Shown in pieces: positions 7,451-13,782 of a DNA stretch of 14,822 nucleotides. This DNA is from a candidate division Zixibacteria bacterium DG_27 (GTDB lineage: Bacteria > Zixibacteria > MSB-5A5 > DG-27), in the NCBI GenBank assembly GCA_001302725.1, contig LIZU01000008.1, positions 1-14,822 of the forward strand, read 5' to 3'. Both the position numbers and the translations under genes were made by a program. Numbering within the stretch: position 1 is the stretch's first letter; each line of letters opens with the position of its first letter. The notes below the pieces were generated by a model, which saw nothing but the letters and a program-made list of their open reading frames with translations, did not search any database and was not told where the DNA came from.

Positions 7451-7598
7451 GTGAGTGGCGAGTAGGGAGCAGTTAATGGCTAATGGTGAATAGTGAAGAG
7501 TAAATGGCCTGCCCCCACTCACTTTGTGCCTGGAATTTGCTTATTGCACTGCTCCCTATAACCTATTTCCTATCTTCTATTTCCCATTCGCTTTCCCC
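7451..7598. repeat. Bipartite heptamer tandem repeat, copy 2 (reverse orientation)
   Basis: In the spacer between rnhB and dprA, the + strand has eight contiguous 7-nt units from 7451 to 7506: GTGAGTG, GCGAGTA, GGGAGCA, GTTAATG, GCTAATG, GTGAATA, GTGAAGA, GTAAATG. The - strand has seven from 7598 down to 7550: GGGGAAA, GCGAATG, GGAAATA, GAAGATA, GGAAATA, GGTTATA, GGGAGCA. About 43 bp lie between the blocks. TAGGGAGCAGT (7463-7473) is repeated inverted at 7548-7558. Read on the - strand this has the same design as the array at 3236-3307. Confidence 0.8.
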
Positions 7599-7638
7599 TT
7601 TTTCTCGATCAAACCGGCATTAGGCTGAAAAAAAGCTC

Positions 7639-8214
7639 TCAGGGCCAGTCGGTTAATCTGGTACGATGAAATTTGAAGGACTTCCGGTGGATGGGGCAGG
7701 GACCGAAGCTCCTTAGACCCTCCGCATGGGCGGGGGTGGGATAGCCCTTGTTGTTGACGAAATCATATTGAGGATAGAAGCGATGCAATTCCATCATGAG
7801 GAGGTCTCTGGTTACCTTGGCGACGATGGAGGCAGAGGCGATGGCATGGCACTTGCGGTCGCCGGAGATAACTGTCCTCTGCGGCAGATCAGTATTGGGA
7901 ATGGAGCGATTACCATCTACAAGAATCAGCCTGGGATTGACGGTCAAGCTCTCCACGGCCAATCTCATCGCTTCAAGGGAGGCTTGAAGAATGTTGTGTT
8001 GGTCGATATAGTCCGGACCGACAATGCCGACTCCCACCTCCAGGGAGCTTCGCAGGATGCTTCCGCAAACAAGATGCCTCTTTTTGGGAGAAAGCTTCTT
8101 GGAATCGTCGACGCCGCCTACGAATACGCCGCCGGGGAAAATCACCGCAGCGGCCACCACCGGTCCGGCCAAGGGACCCCGCCCAGCCTCGTCCACCCCG
8201 CAGATGAGCTTCAC
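7639..8214 (-). CDS. rnhB: Ribonuclease HII (true start probably further upstream)
   Basis: RNase HII cuts the RNA strand of RNA-DNA hybrids and removes single ribonucleotides from DNA. GVDEAGRGPLAGPVV carries D8 and E9, VDGN carries D100 and SGDRK carries D119, the DEDD active site; ASIVAKVTRD is also typical. The coordinates use GTG 8214, the only ATG/GTG/TTG start in frame. However, the open frame upstream encodes LWKLERGLYRSG just before KLICGVDEAGR, which matches the usual RNase HII N terminus. A CTG at 8280-8278 has AGGGG seven bases upstream and would give 213 residues, so I think translation starts there, right after the L19 stop at 8291. It is last in the ffh operon. A T7 tract (7628-7634) follows the stop, but I see no stable stem for a terminator. 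Confidence 0.95.
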   Translation of the reverse strand: MKLICGVDEAGRGPLAGPVVAAAVIFPGGVFVGGVDDSKKLSPKKRHLVCGSILRSSLEVGVGIVGPDYIDQHNILQASLEAMRLAVESLTVNPRLILVDGNRSIPNTDLPQRTVISGDRKCHAIASASIVAKVTRDLLMMELHRFYPQYDFVNNKGYPTPAHAEGLRSFGPCPIHRKSFKFHRTRLTDWP

Positions 8215-8290
8215 TCCCGATCGATAGAGACCTCTCTCCAGCTTCCACAGAGGCGGCGGTTTTGAGTTCGACTTCGGCAGATCAGAACCC

Positions 8291-8647
8291 CTACTTCTTC
8301 GTCGACTTTTTCTTTTCTGCGATACGAGCCGATTTGCCGGTCAATCCTCGCAGATAGTAAAGTTTGGCCCGCCGCACCCGACCCTCCCGCACCCGCTCTA
8401 TCTTGGACAGATTGGGGGAGTACAGCGGGAAGATCCTCTCCACGCCGATGCCGGAGGTCACCTTTCTGACGGTGAAGGTTTCTCCCAGGCCGGAACCGGA
8501 GCGAGCAATGACGGTGCCGGTGAAAATCTGGGTGCGAGTTTTGTCCCCCTCCCGAATCTTCACATGCACCCTAACGGTATCACCCGGCCCAAAGTTGGGG
8601 ATCTTTTTCTTCAGATATTTGCTCTCGATTTGTGCCACCATCGACAT
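8291..8647 (-). CDS. rplS: 50S ribosomal protein L19
   Basis: L19 sits at the interface of the 50S and 30S subunits. The 118-residue protein has the expected length and signatures: the FGPGDTVRVHVKIREGDKTR N-terminal block, then FTGTVIARSGSG and SGIGVERIFPLYSP, and VRRAKLYYLRGLTGKSARI near the end, followed by a Lys-rich tail. The ATG at 8647 has GGAGG nine bases upstream, which favours it over the second ATG two codons later. It lies 68 bp after trmD, the usual trmD-rplS order. Confidence 0.98.
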   Translation of the reverse strand: MSMVAQIESKYLKKKIPNFGPGDTVRVHVKIREGDKTRTQIFTGTVIARSGSGLGETFTVRKVTSGIGVERIFPLYSPNLSKIERVREGRVRRAKLYYLRGLTGKSARIAEKKKSTKK

Positions 8648-8715
8648 CGCGTTCTTCCTCCAGCGCTCAAGAAATGGGAACCTCCGTAGTTTGTCAATAG
8701 GGAACCGAAGGGGTT

Positions 8716-9405
8716 TTACTCGCAGTCTCCCCCTCCCAGAAGGTCGGGGCGATGCTTTTTGGTTCTTTCAAGCGAGATCCCTCTTCTCCACCTCTTTATC
8801 TCTTGATGATCCCCGGAGAGGAGCACCTCCGGGACTTTCAACCCTTTGTATTCGGCGGGACGGGTATATTGGGGATAGCTCAGAAGCCCGCTGTGGAAGG
8901 AATCGGTCTCCGCGGACTCAAGTTTACCGATGACCCCGGGGAGGAGCCGCACCACCGCATCGATTATCACCAGGGCGGCAAATTCCCCTCCGGAGAGGAC
9001 AAAATCACCCAGAGAGATCTCTTGAATTTCGTAGAGGTGCTTGATCCGTTCATCGACGCCCTTGTACCGGCCGCAAATGATCACCAGATGTTCTTTCCCA
9101 GAGAGCTCCTTCACCAGCTTTTGGTCAAACCGGTTCCCGGAGGCCTCCGTTAAGATTATGTGAGGATTTGGGCTTTTCTCAGTTATGGAGCCTAAAGCCC
9201 GGTCGAGCGGTTCCACCTGGAGCACCATCCCCGCTCCCCCCCCGAAGGGGCGGTCGTCTACGGTCTTGTGTTTATCCCCGGCGAAGTCTCGGAGGTCGAT
9301 AATGTTGATCTTCACCAGTCCCCTCTTCTGAGCCTTACCCAGCAGGCTCTCGCCCAGCGGTTGCTCGAAGATCTTGGGAAAGATTGTCAAAACGTCGATT
9401 TGCAT
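8716..9405 (-). CDS. trmD: tRNA (guanine37-N1)-methyltransferase TrmD
   Basis: TrmD transfers a methyl group from S-adenosylmethionine to G37 of tRNAs reading codons such as CCN and CGG, preventing +1 frameshifting. The 229-residue SPOUT protein shows IDVLTIFP at the N terminus, DRPFGGGAGM (51-60), the trefoil-knot segments CGRYKGVDER (111-120) and GDFVLSGGE (133-141), R153 and the catalytic Asp D168 in TDSFHSGLL, then the YPQYTRP linker to the C-terminal tRNA-binding domain. It is somewhat shorter than the E. coli protein, mainly at the C terminus. The ATG lies 10 bp after rimM, with a weak ribosome site that suggests coupling. Confidence 0.98.
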   Translation of the reverse strand: MQIDVLTIFPKIFEQPLGESLLGKAQKRGLVKINIIDLRDFAGDKHKTVDDRPFGGGAGMVLQVEPLDRALGSITEKSPNPHIILTEASGNRFDQKLVKELSGKEHLVIICGRYKGVDERIKHLYEIQEISLGDFVLSGGEFAALVIIDAVVRLLPGVIGKLESAETDSFHSGLLSYPQYTRPAEYKGLKVPEVLLSGDHQEIKRWRRGISLERTKKHRPDLLGGGDCE

Positions 9406-9415
9406 GTCGTCAGGC

Positions 9416-9928
9416 TCAGTCCAAAAGGCCTGGGATGAGTTTTATCTCAATAAGGCCTCTCTCCAGGTCGATCCTTCGGACCACCTCTTTTGTTGCCGGA
9501 ATCAGTATCTCCTCTTTCTGCGAGGATCTGACAACGAAGATGTCGTTGGCGGGATTCTCCAAGACCTCGACTATCTCCCCGATGACCTCCCCACTGGTGT
9601 CGACCACCTTCAGTCCTATCAACTCATAACAGTAGAAATGCTCCCCCGGCAGACCCGGGAGGTCTTTTTCTTCTATCGCCAACTCATGCCCCACAAGTTG
9701 CGAGGCTTCCTCGGCAGTGTCTATCCCCTCGAACTTCAGAGCCATCCGGTTTTTCAACGTTACCTTTCTTTCGATTCTGAGCGTCTGTTCAACCTTGCCT
9801 CCTGAGATCTTCACCTTGGCAATTTTCTCAAAAATGGAATACTCTCCCGTCGAGGAGATCACCACCACTTCCCCCTTTAGCCCTCGAAGGCGGGTGATTC
9901 TGCCGATGGTTATGAGCTTACCGTCCAG
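9416..9928 (-). CDS. rimM: Ribosome maturation factor RimM (probable CTG start)
   Basis: RimM binds S19 and helps mature the 16S 3' domain. The only ATG/GTG/TTG start in frame is GTG 9868, which gives 150 residues and loses the family N terminus. The open frame upstream encodes ITIGRITRLRGLKGEV, clearly the conserved RimM opening (usually GRIxxPHGxxGEV), so I extend to CTG 9928, with GAAGGG five bases upstream. This gives 170 residues, the normal length, with the start 17 bp after the rpsP stop. The RimM N-terminal beta-barrel is followed by a PRC-barrel domain from about residue 100 (YELIGLKVVDTSGEVIGEI). The usual PHG reads LRG here. The khpA gene often found between rpsP and rimM is absent. 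Confidence 0.93.
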   Translation of the reverse strand: MDGKLITIGRITRLRGLKGEVVVISSTGEYSIFEKIAKVKISGGKVEQTLRIERKVTLKNRMALKFEGIDTAEEASQLVGHELAIEEKDLPGLPGEHFYCYELIGLKVVDTSGEVIGEIVEVLENPANDIFVVRSSQKEEILIPATKEVVRRIDLERGLIEIKLIPGLLD

Positions 9929-9945
9929 AGCAACCCTTCAATATC

Positions 9946-10359
9946 TCACTTCTCTGGGGGTTTCTCTTTGGCCGCTTCAGCTTCCGCAGGCTCTTCGGCC
10001 TCTGCTTTGACTTCCGGGGCCTTCTTGCCTTTCTTCTTTTTCTTGGACCGCTCTTTGATCTGGGTGGTGATTGTCAGACCGGAGACGTCTTCTCCCTTCT
10101 TCATCAATTCCCATTTCTTCCAGAGCCCCACCTGTCTGAACAAAGAGGCAACGGTCTCGGTCGGTAGTGCTCCCTCTTTAAGCCACTCGTAGATTTTCTC
10201 CTCCTTGAGGTGCACCTCGGCGGGTTTCAATATGGGGTTATACCAGCCTAAGTTTTCAAGGAAGCGTCCGTCGCGGGGGCTTCTGGAATCGGCGGCCACA
10301 AAGCGGTAGAAGGGCCTTTTCTTGGCACCCATTCTGCGAAGTCTGATCCTAACTGCCAA
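9946..10359 (-). CDS. rpsP: 30S ribosomal protein S16 with charged C-terminal tail
   Basis: S16 is a primary 16S-binding protein needed for 30S assembly. The start is TTG 10359, not the longer TTG 10383 frame: GGAGG lies five bases before it and the protein then begins as S16 does, (M)AVRIRLRRMGAKKRPFY. The core is about residues 1-85, with DSRSPRDGRF (24-33) and LGWYNP (37-42). Residues 101-137 are a low-complexity tail: Lys-rich at first (KERSKKKKKGKK), then Glu/Ala/Pro-rich to the end. Total length is 137, well above the roughly 80-90 of the E. coli type. It lies 35 bp after ffh. Confidence 0.97.
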   Translation of the reverse strand: MAVRIRLRRMGAKKRPFYRFVAADSRSPRDGRFLENLGWYNPILKPAEVHLKEEKIYEWLKEGALPTETVASLFRQVGLWKKWELMKKGEDVSGLTITTQIKERSKKKKKGKKAPEVKAEAEEPAEAEAAKEKPPEK

Positions 10360-10394
10360 ACCTACCTCCGAAATCTGTTTCAATTAGATTGTTT

Positions 10395-11717
10395 CTAAAA
10401 GGGCAACATCCCTTTCGGAATTCCCTTCAACTTCCCCTTGGTCAGGGTTCTTATCATCTTTTGCATCGCAAAGAATTGTTTCAGAAGGCCGTTGACCTCC
10501 TGAATGCTGGAGCCTGATCCCCGGGCGATCCGGCGGCGACGGCTGCCATCAATGAGATGGGGATGTCGCCTCTCCTCGGTAGTCATGGAGTTTATTACGG
10601 CTTCAATCTTCACCATGGCCTCATCGTCGACCTTCAGCCCTCTTAGAGCCTTGGTGCCAACGCCGGGAAGCATCTCCAACAAGGACTCCAGTGGTCCCAT
10701 CTTTTTCAGTTGCTGCAGCTGTTCGTAGAAATCCTCCAGGGTGAATTCCTCTTTCCGGAGCTTTTTTTCTAACTTCTCAGCCTCTCTTAAGTCCACAGCT
10801 TGCTGAGCTTTTTCCACCAGGGTGACCACATCCCCCAGGCCCAGGATTCGAGAAGCCATCCTATCGGGATGGAAAAACTCCAAGGCCTCCAGTTTCTCGC
10901 CGACGCCGACGACCTTGATCGGCTTCCCCACGGTCGCACGTATGGATAGAGCCGCTCCCCCGCGGGCATCTCCGTCCAGCTTGGTCAAAGCCACACCGTC
11001 TATGCCGACGCGGTCGTTGAATTCCACCGCGACGTTGACGGCCTCCTGGCCGGTCATGGCGTCGGCGACCAGGAGAGTCTCGCTGGCGGAGATTGCAGAT
11101 TTGATGTCGGTCAGCTCCTGCATCAGGCCCTCATCGATCTGCAAACGCCCGGCGGTGTCGATAATCACCCACTCGAAGAACTCCTCCCTGGCTTTCTCCA
11201 CAGCATTGAAGCAGATCTTGACCGGATCCCGCTCTTCCCAATAGACTGGTGCCTCTATCGACTCTCCCAGGATTTTTAACTGCTCGATGGCGGCCGGACG
11301 ATAGGTGTCGGCGGCGACCAGAAGTGGTCTTTTGCCTTTCCCCTGGCAGAATCTCGCCAACTTGCCGGCCAGGGTGGTCTTTCCGGAGCCCTGAAGCCCT
11401 ATGAGCATGAGAGTGGCGGGGGGACTGCCGGAGAGGTTCAACGGAGTCGCCTTGCCCCCCAGAAGTTCGATCAGCTGGTCGTGGACAATCTTTATCACCT
11501 GTTGTCCGGGGGTAATGCTCTTCAGAACCTCTTCTCCCACCGCTTTGACCTGGATCTCGTCGATGAACTCCCTGGCGACTTTGTAGTTGACATCCGCCTC
11601 CAGGAGGGCTCGCCGCACCTCCTTTAAGGCCTCTTTGATGTTTTTCTCCGTCAGCTTCCCGTGACCCCGGAGCTTTTTGAAGACGATCTCTAATCGGTCT
11701 GTAAGCTCTTCGAACAT
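10395..11717 (-). CDS. ffh: Signal recognition particle GTPase Ffh (SRP54)
   Basis: Ffh binds signal sequences emerging from the ribosome together with 4.5S/6S RNA and delivers them through FtsY to the Sec translocon. The 440 residues contain the N domain (MFEELTDRLEIVFKKLRGHG), the G domain with GLQGSGKTT (107-115), DTYRPAA (137-143), DTAGR (187-191) and TKLD (245-248), and the Met-rich M domain with the RNA-binding SRRRRIARGSG motif, ending GMLPF. The ATG has no strong Shine-Dalgarno, but an in-frame TAA lies 27 bp upstream with no other start between. It heads the operon driven by the promoter at 11805-11832. Confidence 0.98.
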   Translation of the reverse strand: MFEELTDRLEIVFKKLRGHGKLTEKNIKEALKEVRRALLEADVNYKVAREFIDEIQVKAVGEEVLKSITPGQQVIKIVHDQLIELLGGKATPLNLSGSPPATLMLIGLQGSGKTTLAGKLARFCQGKGKRPLLVAADTYRPAAIEQLKILGESIEAPVYWEERDPVKICFNAVEKAREEFFEWVIIDTAGRLQIDEGLMQELTDIKSAISASETLLVADAMTGQEAVNVAVEFNDRVGIDGVALTKLDGDARGGAALSIRATVGKPIKVVGVGEKLEALEFFHPDRMASRILGLGDVVTLVEKAQQAVDLREAEKLEKKLRKEEFTLEDFYEQLQQLKKMGPLESLLEMLPGVGTKALRGLKVDDEAMVKIEAVINSMTTEERRHPHLIDGSRRRRIARGSGSSIQEVNGLLKQFFAMQKMIRTLTKGKLKGIPKGMLPF

Positions 11718-11804
11718 CTCAGTCGTATCTTGACGCCAGACTCCTTATCGGAAAAGCCCATCGTGAAGCTTAACCGACAGGAATAGTGTGCTCTAAGGCT
11801 ACAT

Positions 11805-11832
11805 AATATAAACCTTCCCGGAAAATTGGCAA
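11805..11832 (-). promoter_or_regulatory. Sigma70-like promoter for the ffh-rnhB operon
   Basis: On the - strand, TTGCCA (11832-11827) is followed by a 16-bp spacer and TATATT (11810-11805); an alternative -10, TATTAT, overlaps two bases downstream. It would give a leader of about 80 nt before ffh. The layout matches the dprA promoter. Confidence 0.65.
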
Positions 11833-11854
11833 GCTTTGATTTAGTGTCGCTCTC

Positions 11855-11886
11855 AAAGAAGAACGGAGGCAGACAAGCCCCTCCCG
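11855..11886 (-). terminator. Probable intrinsic terminator ending the nuo transcript
   Basis: On the - strand, CGGGAGG (11886-11880) can pair with CCTCCG (11869-11864) with one bulged G and a 10-nt loop, followed at once by TTCTTCTTT (11863-11855). It lies 160 bp past nuoN and just before the ffh promoter, where a terminator would be expected. The stem is short, so the call is moderate. Confidence 0.45.
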
Positions 11887-11906
11887 ACGGTGTATGACTG
11901 CTTATG

Positions 11907-11934
11907 AATTTCCTGTCTGCTGTCCCCTGTTTCT
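11907..11934 (-). repeat. Short heptamer array related to the other two
   Basis: On the - strand, AGAAACA (11934-11928), GGGGACA (11927-11921), GCAGACA (11920-11914) and GGAAATT (11913-11907) are contiguous 7-nt units matching the GGRRACA consensus of the array at 3236. A single GTGTATG on the + strand (11890-11896) could be a remnant of the opposite-strand block. Confidence 0.55.
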
Positions 11935-12044
11935 TGATATGTTCTTCCCTTCAATCGCTTGACGCGGAGTATGTAGCTAGATCCCTCATCCATCGAATAG
12001 GCCAGACTGTGAATCAAAGGCAGCTGCTGAGAATAGTGGAGGAT

Positions 12045-13499
12045 TTACAGGAGAAAGGAGATGATCGAGTCTTTGGCGAGCGATAGCCACCGCTCCGGCA
12101 GTATCCCCAGCTGGAGAGTGCCCCAGGCAGCAATAATCAGAGCTATTATAGCGGGGACGGAGTAAGTGAAGTGGAACTTCTCTGCCGGCTTGGCGCTCAT
12201 GTACATCACCACCACAACACGGATATAATAGTAAACCGAAATCAAGCTGTTCAAGACCCCGATCACCGCCAGGGTGACATAACCTTGCGAGACCGCGGCG
12301 GAGAAGACATAGAACTTCCCCATGAAACCGGCGGTGGGAGGGATCCCCGCCAACGACAGCATAAACAACGTCATCGCCAAAGCTCCCAGCGGATATTTAC
12401 TGGCCAGCCCGGCATAATCGGAGAAATTGAGGTTGTCCTCACCTCTTTGGCCGAAGACTATGAGGATGCTGAAGGCGCCGACGTTCATCAAGGTATAGAC
12501 CAGAAGGTAGAACATCGCCGCCGAGGTTCCCGCCGGACCACCGGCAACCACCGCCACCAAGACATACCCGGCATGGGCGATGCTGGAGTAAGCCAACATC
12601 CTCTTGAGGTTGTTCTGGGCGATGGCTACGATGTTGCCCACCGACATAGTGACCACCGCCAGGATCCAGAAAAGACTCGTCAGCTCCGGTGAACTGATAC
12701 CGAAAGCGTATATAACCGTGCGCAAAAGCACCGCAAACCCGGCCGCCTTGGGACCTGCCGACATGAAGGCGGTCGCGGAGGTGGGTGCGCCCTGATACAC
12801 ATCCGGCACCCACATGTGGAAGGGAACAAAGGCGATCTTGAAAAAGAATCCGATAAGGACCAGAACCACACCGAACAGGCCGATGATCGACAAGGAGTAT
12901 TCGCCCGAAAGGAGCACGAATATCTCCCGGAGGTTGGTGGTCTGGAAGTTTCCATATATGAGGGCGATGCCGTAGAGGAGAAAGCCGCTGGCGAAGGCTC
13001 CTATCAAGAAATATTTTAGGGAAGCCTCGTTGGAACGGGGATCGGTCCGGTTGAAGCCCGCCAGAACATAAAGCGCTATCGACATTACCTCCAGACCCAA
13101 AAAGATGGAGATCAAATCTATGCTGGAGGCCATAATCATCATCCCCACGGTGGAGAGCAGAATCAAAAAGAAGTATTCTACATGATAGATCCCCTCTCTT
13201 TTTAAGTAATCGACGGAGATCAAGGTCACCAGCAAGGCTCCCAGAAGGAAAATGAACTTGAAGAACAGCGCGAAGTTGTCGGAGGTGACGCTCTCGCCGA
13301 AGGCGAAGACGGTCTCTCCCCAGAGGCGGGCGAGGGCGTAAAAGCCAACCAGAAGGCCCACAAAACATATGATAGGAATGCTAACGCTCCACTTCTTGGG
13401 CGTAAATAGCTCCACGAAGATAATCACAAACGCGGTGACTGTCAGTATTATCTCCGGCAGGATGGCGCCTATGTTAATCGAAGGTATCGATATTGACAT
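12045..13499 (-). CDS. nuoN: NADH-quinone oxidoreductase subunit N
   Basis: NuoN is one of the three antiporter-like membrane subunits of respiratory complex I and carries a proton path. The 484-residue protein is hydrophobic throughout with about 14 membrane helices. Residues typical of the family are E137 (GLEVMS), K162 (ASLKYF), K221 in FFFKIAFVPFHMWVPDVYQGAP and K251 (GPKAAGF), all at the spacing seen in the E. coli subunit. The ATG has AGGTG about four bases upstream. It is separated from nuoM by a glutaredoxin gene and is the last gene of the nuo cluster; 327 bp follow before ffh, holding a probable terminator, a heptamer array and the ffh promoter. Confidence 0.97.
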   Translation of the reverse strand: MSISIPSINIGAILPEIILTVTAFVIIFVELFTPKKWSVSIPIICFVGLLVGFYALARLWGETVFAFGESVTSDNFALFFKFIFLLGALLVTLISVDYLKREGIYHVEYFFLILLSTVGMMIMASSIDLISIFLGLEVMSIALYVLAGFNRTDPRSNEASLKYFLIGAFASGFLLYGIALIYGNFQTTNLREIFVLLSGEYSLSIIGLFGVVLVLIGFFFKIAFVPFHMWVPDVYQGAPTSATAFMSAGPKAAGFAVLLRTVIYAFGISSPELTSLFWILAVVTMSVGNIVAIAQNNLKRMLAYSSIAHAGYVLVAVVAGGPAGTSAAMFYLLVYTLMNVGAFSILIVFGQRGEDNLNFSDYAGLASKYPLGALAMTLFMLSLAGIPPTAGFMGKFYVFSAAVSQGYVTLAVIGVLNSLISVYYYIRVVVVMYMSAKPAEKFHFTYSVPAIIALIIAAWGTLQLGILPERWLSLAKDSIISFLL

Positions 13500-13555
13500 G
13501 CTACACCTGTGGGGAAGCTAGATCCTCCGTGACGGCGACCGCCATCTCAGAAATC

Positions 13556-13771
13556 TCAACCTCCGCCTTGAAATCCGACCGTTATATTGTCACCATCCAC
13601 GATCACCGGGACCAGACGTCTCCCGGCCAACTCCACCACTTTCTTCTTGGCTTCCGGTTTCTCGTAAACGTTGATCTCCTCGAAACGGATATTCCGTCTG
13701 TCCAGATCCTCCTTGGCGGCCACGCAGTAAGGACAGCCGGTCTTTGTGTATATGGTGACCTTCTTATTCAT
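13556..13771 (-). CDS. Small glutaredoxin-family protein (CPYC)
   Basis: This 71-residue thioredoxin-fold protein resembles the glutaredoxin/NrdH group. The first strand VTIYTK leads to the redox motif C13-P-Y-C16, and VPVIV carries the cis-proline P55. A dithiol reductase acting on disulfides or glutathione-mixed disulfides in the cytoplasm is likely. The protein ends at VGFQGGG, without the C-terminal helix seen in most glutaredoxins. The ATG lies 11 bp after nuoM, and its ribosome site GAGGG overlaps the nuoM stop codon, so translation is probably coupled. The gene sits between nuoM and nuoN, normally adjacent, with 56 bp before nuoN. A link to complex I is only suggested by position. Confidence 0.9.
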   Translation of the reverse strand: MNKKVTIYTKTGCPYCVAAKEDLDRRNIRFEEINVYEKPEAKKKVVELAGRRLVPVIVDGDNITVGFQGGG

Positions 13772-13782
13772 AATAGTCGCCC

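Noticed and set aside
7451..7598. CRISPR array
   Set aside because: Units are 7 nt with no spacers and drift in sequence, unlike CRISPR repeats.
7628..7634. T7 tract right after the rnhB stop (- strand) as a terminator
   Set aside because: No stable GC-rich stem directly precedes it; the best pairing needs bulges and crosses the tract.
7726..8265. 179-codon + strand open frame
   Set aside because: It is the antisense shadow of rnhB, whose catalytic motifs are unmistakable.
8692..8697. Perfect TTGACA on the - strand before rplS
   Set aside because: At 16-18 bp spacing there is no TATAAT-like -10 (TTTCTT occurs), so I do not call a promoter.
8364..8933. 189-codon + strand open frame
   Set aside because: It is antisense to rplS and trmD, with low-complexity Arg/Ser/Pro content typical of shadow frames.
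11904..12086. 60-codon + strand open frame
   Set aside because: It begins in the third heptamer array, overlaps the end of nuoN on the other strand and has no ribosome site.
13501..13570. Frameshifted C-terminal extension of the glutaredoxin, or Sec readthrough of its TGA
   Set aside because: A neighbouring frame stays open for about 23 codons, but there is no slippery site, and no SECIS-like hairpin was seen; small glutaredoxins ending near VGF are plausible.
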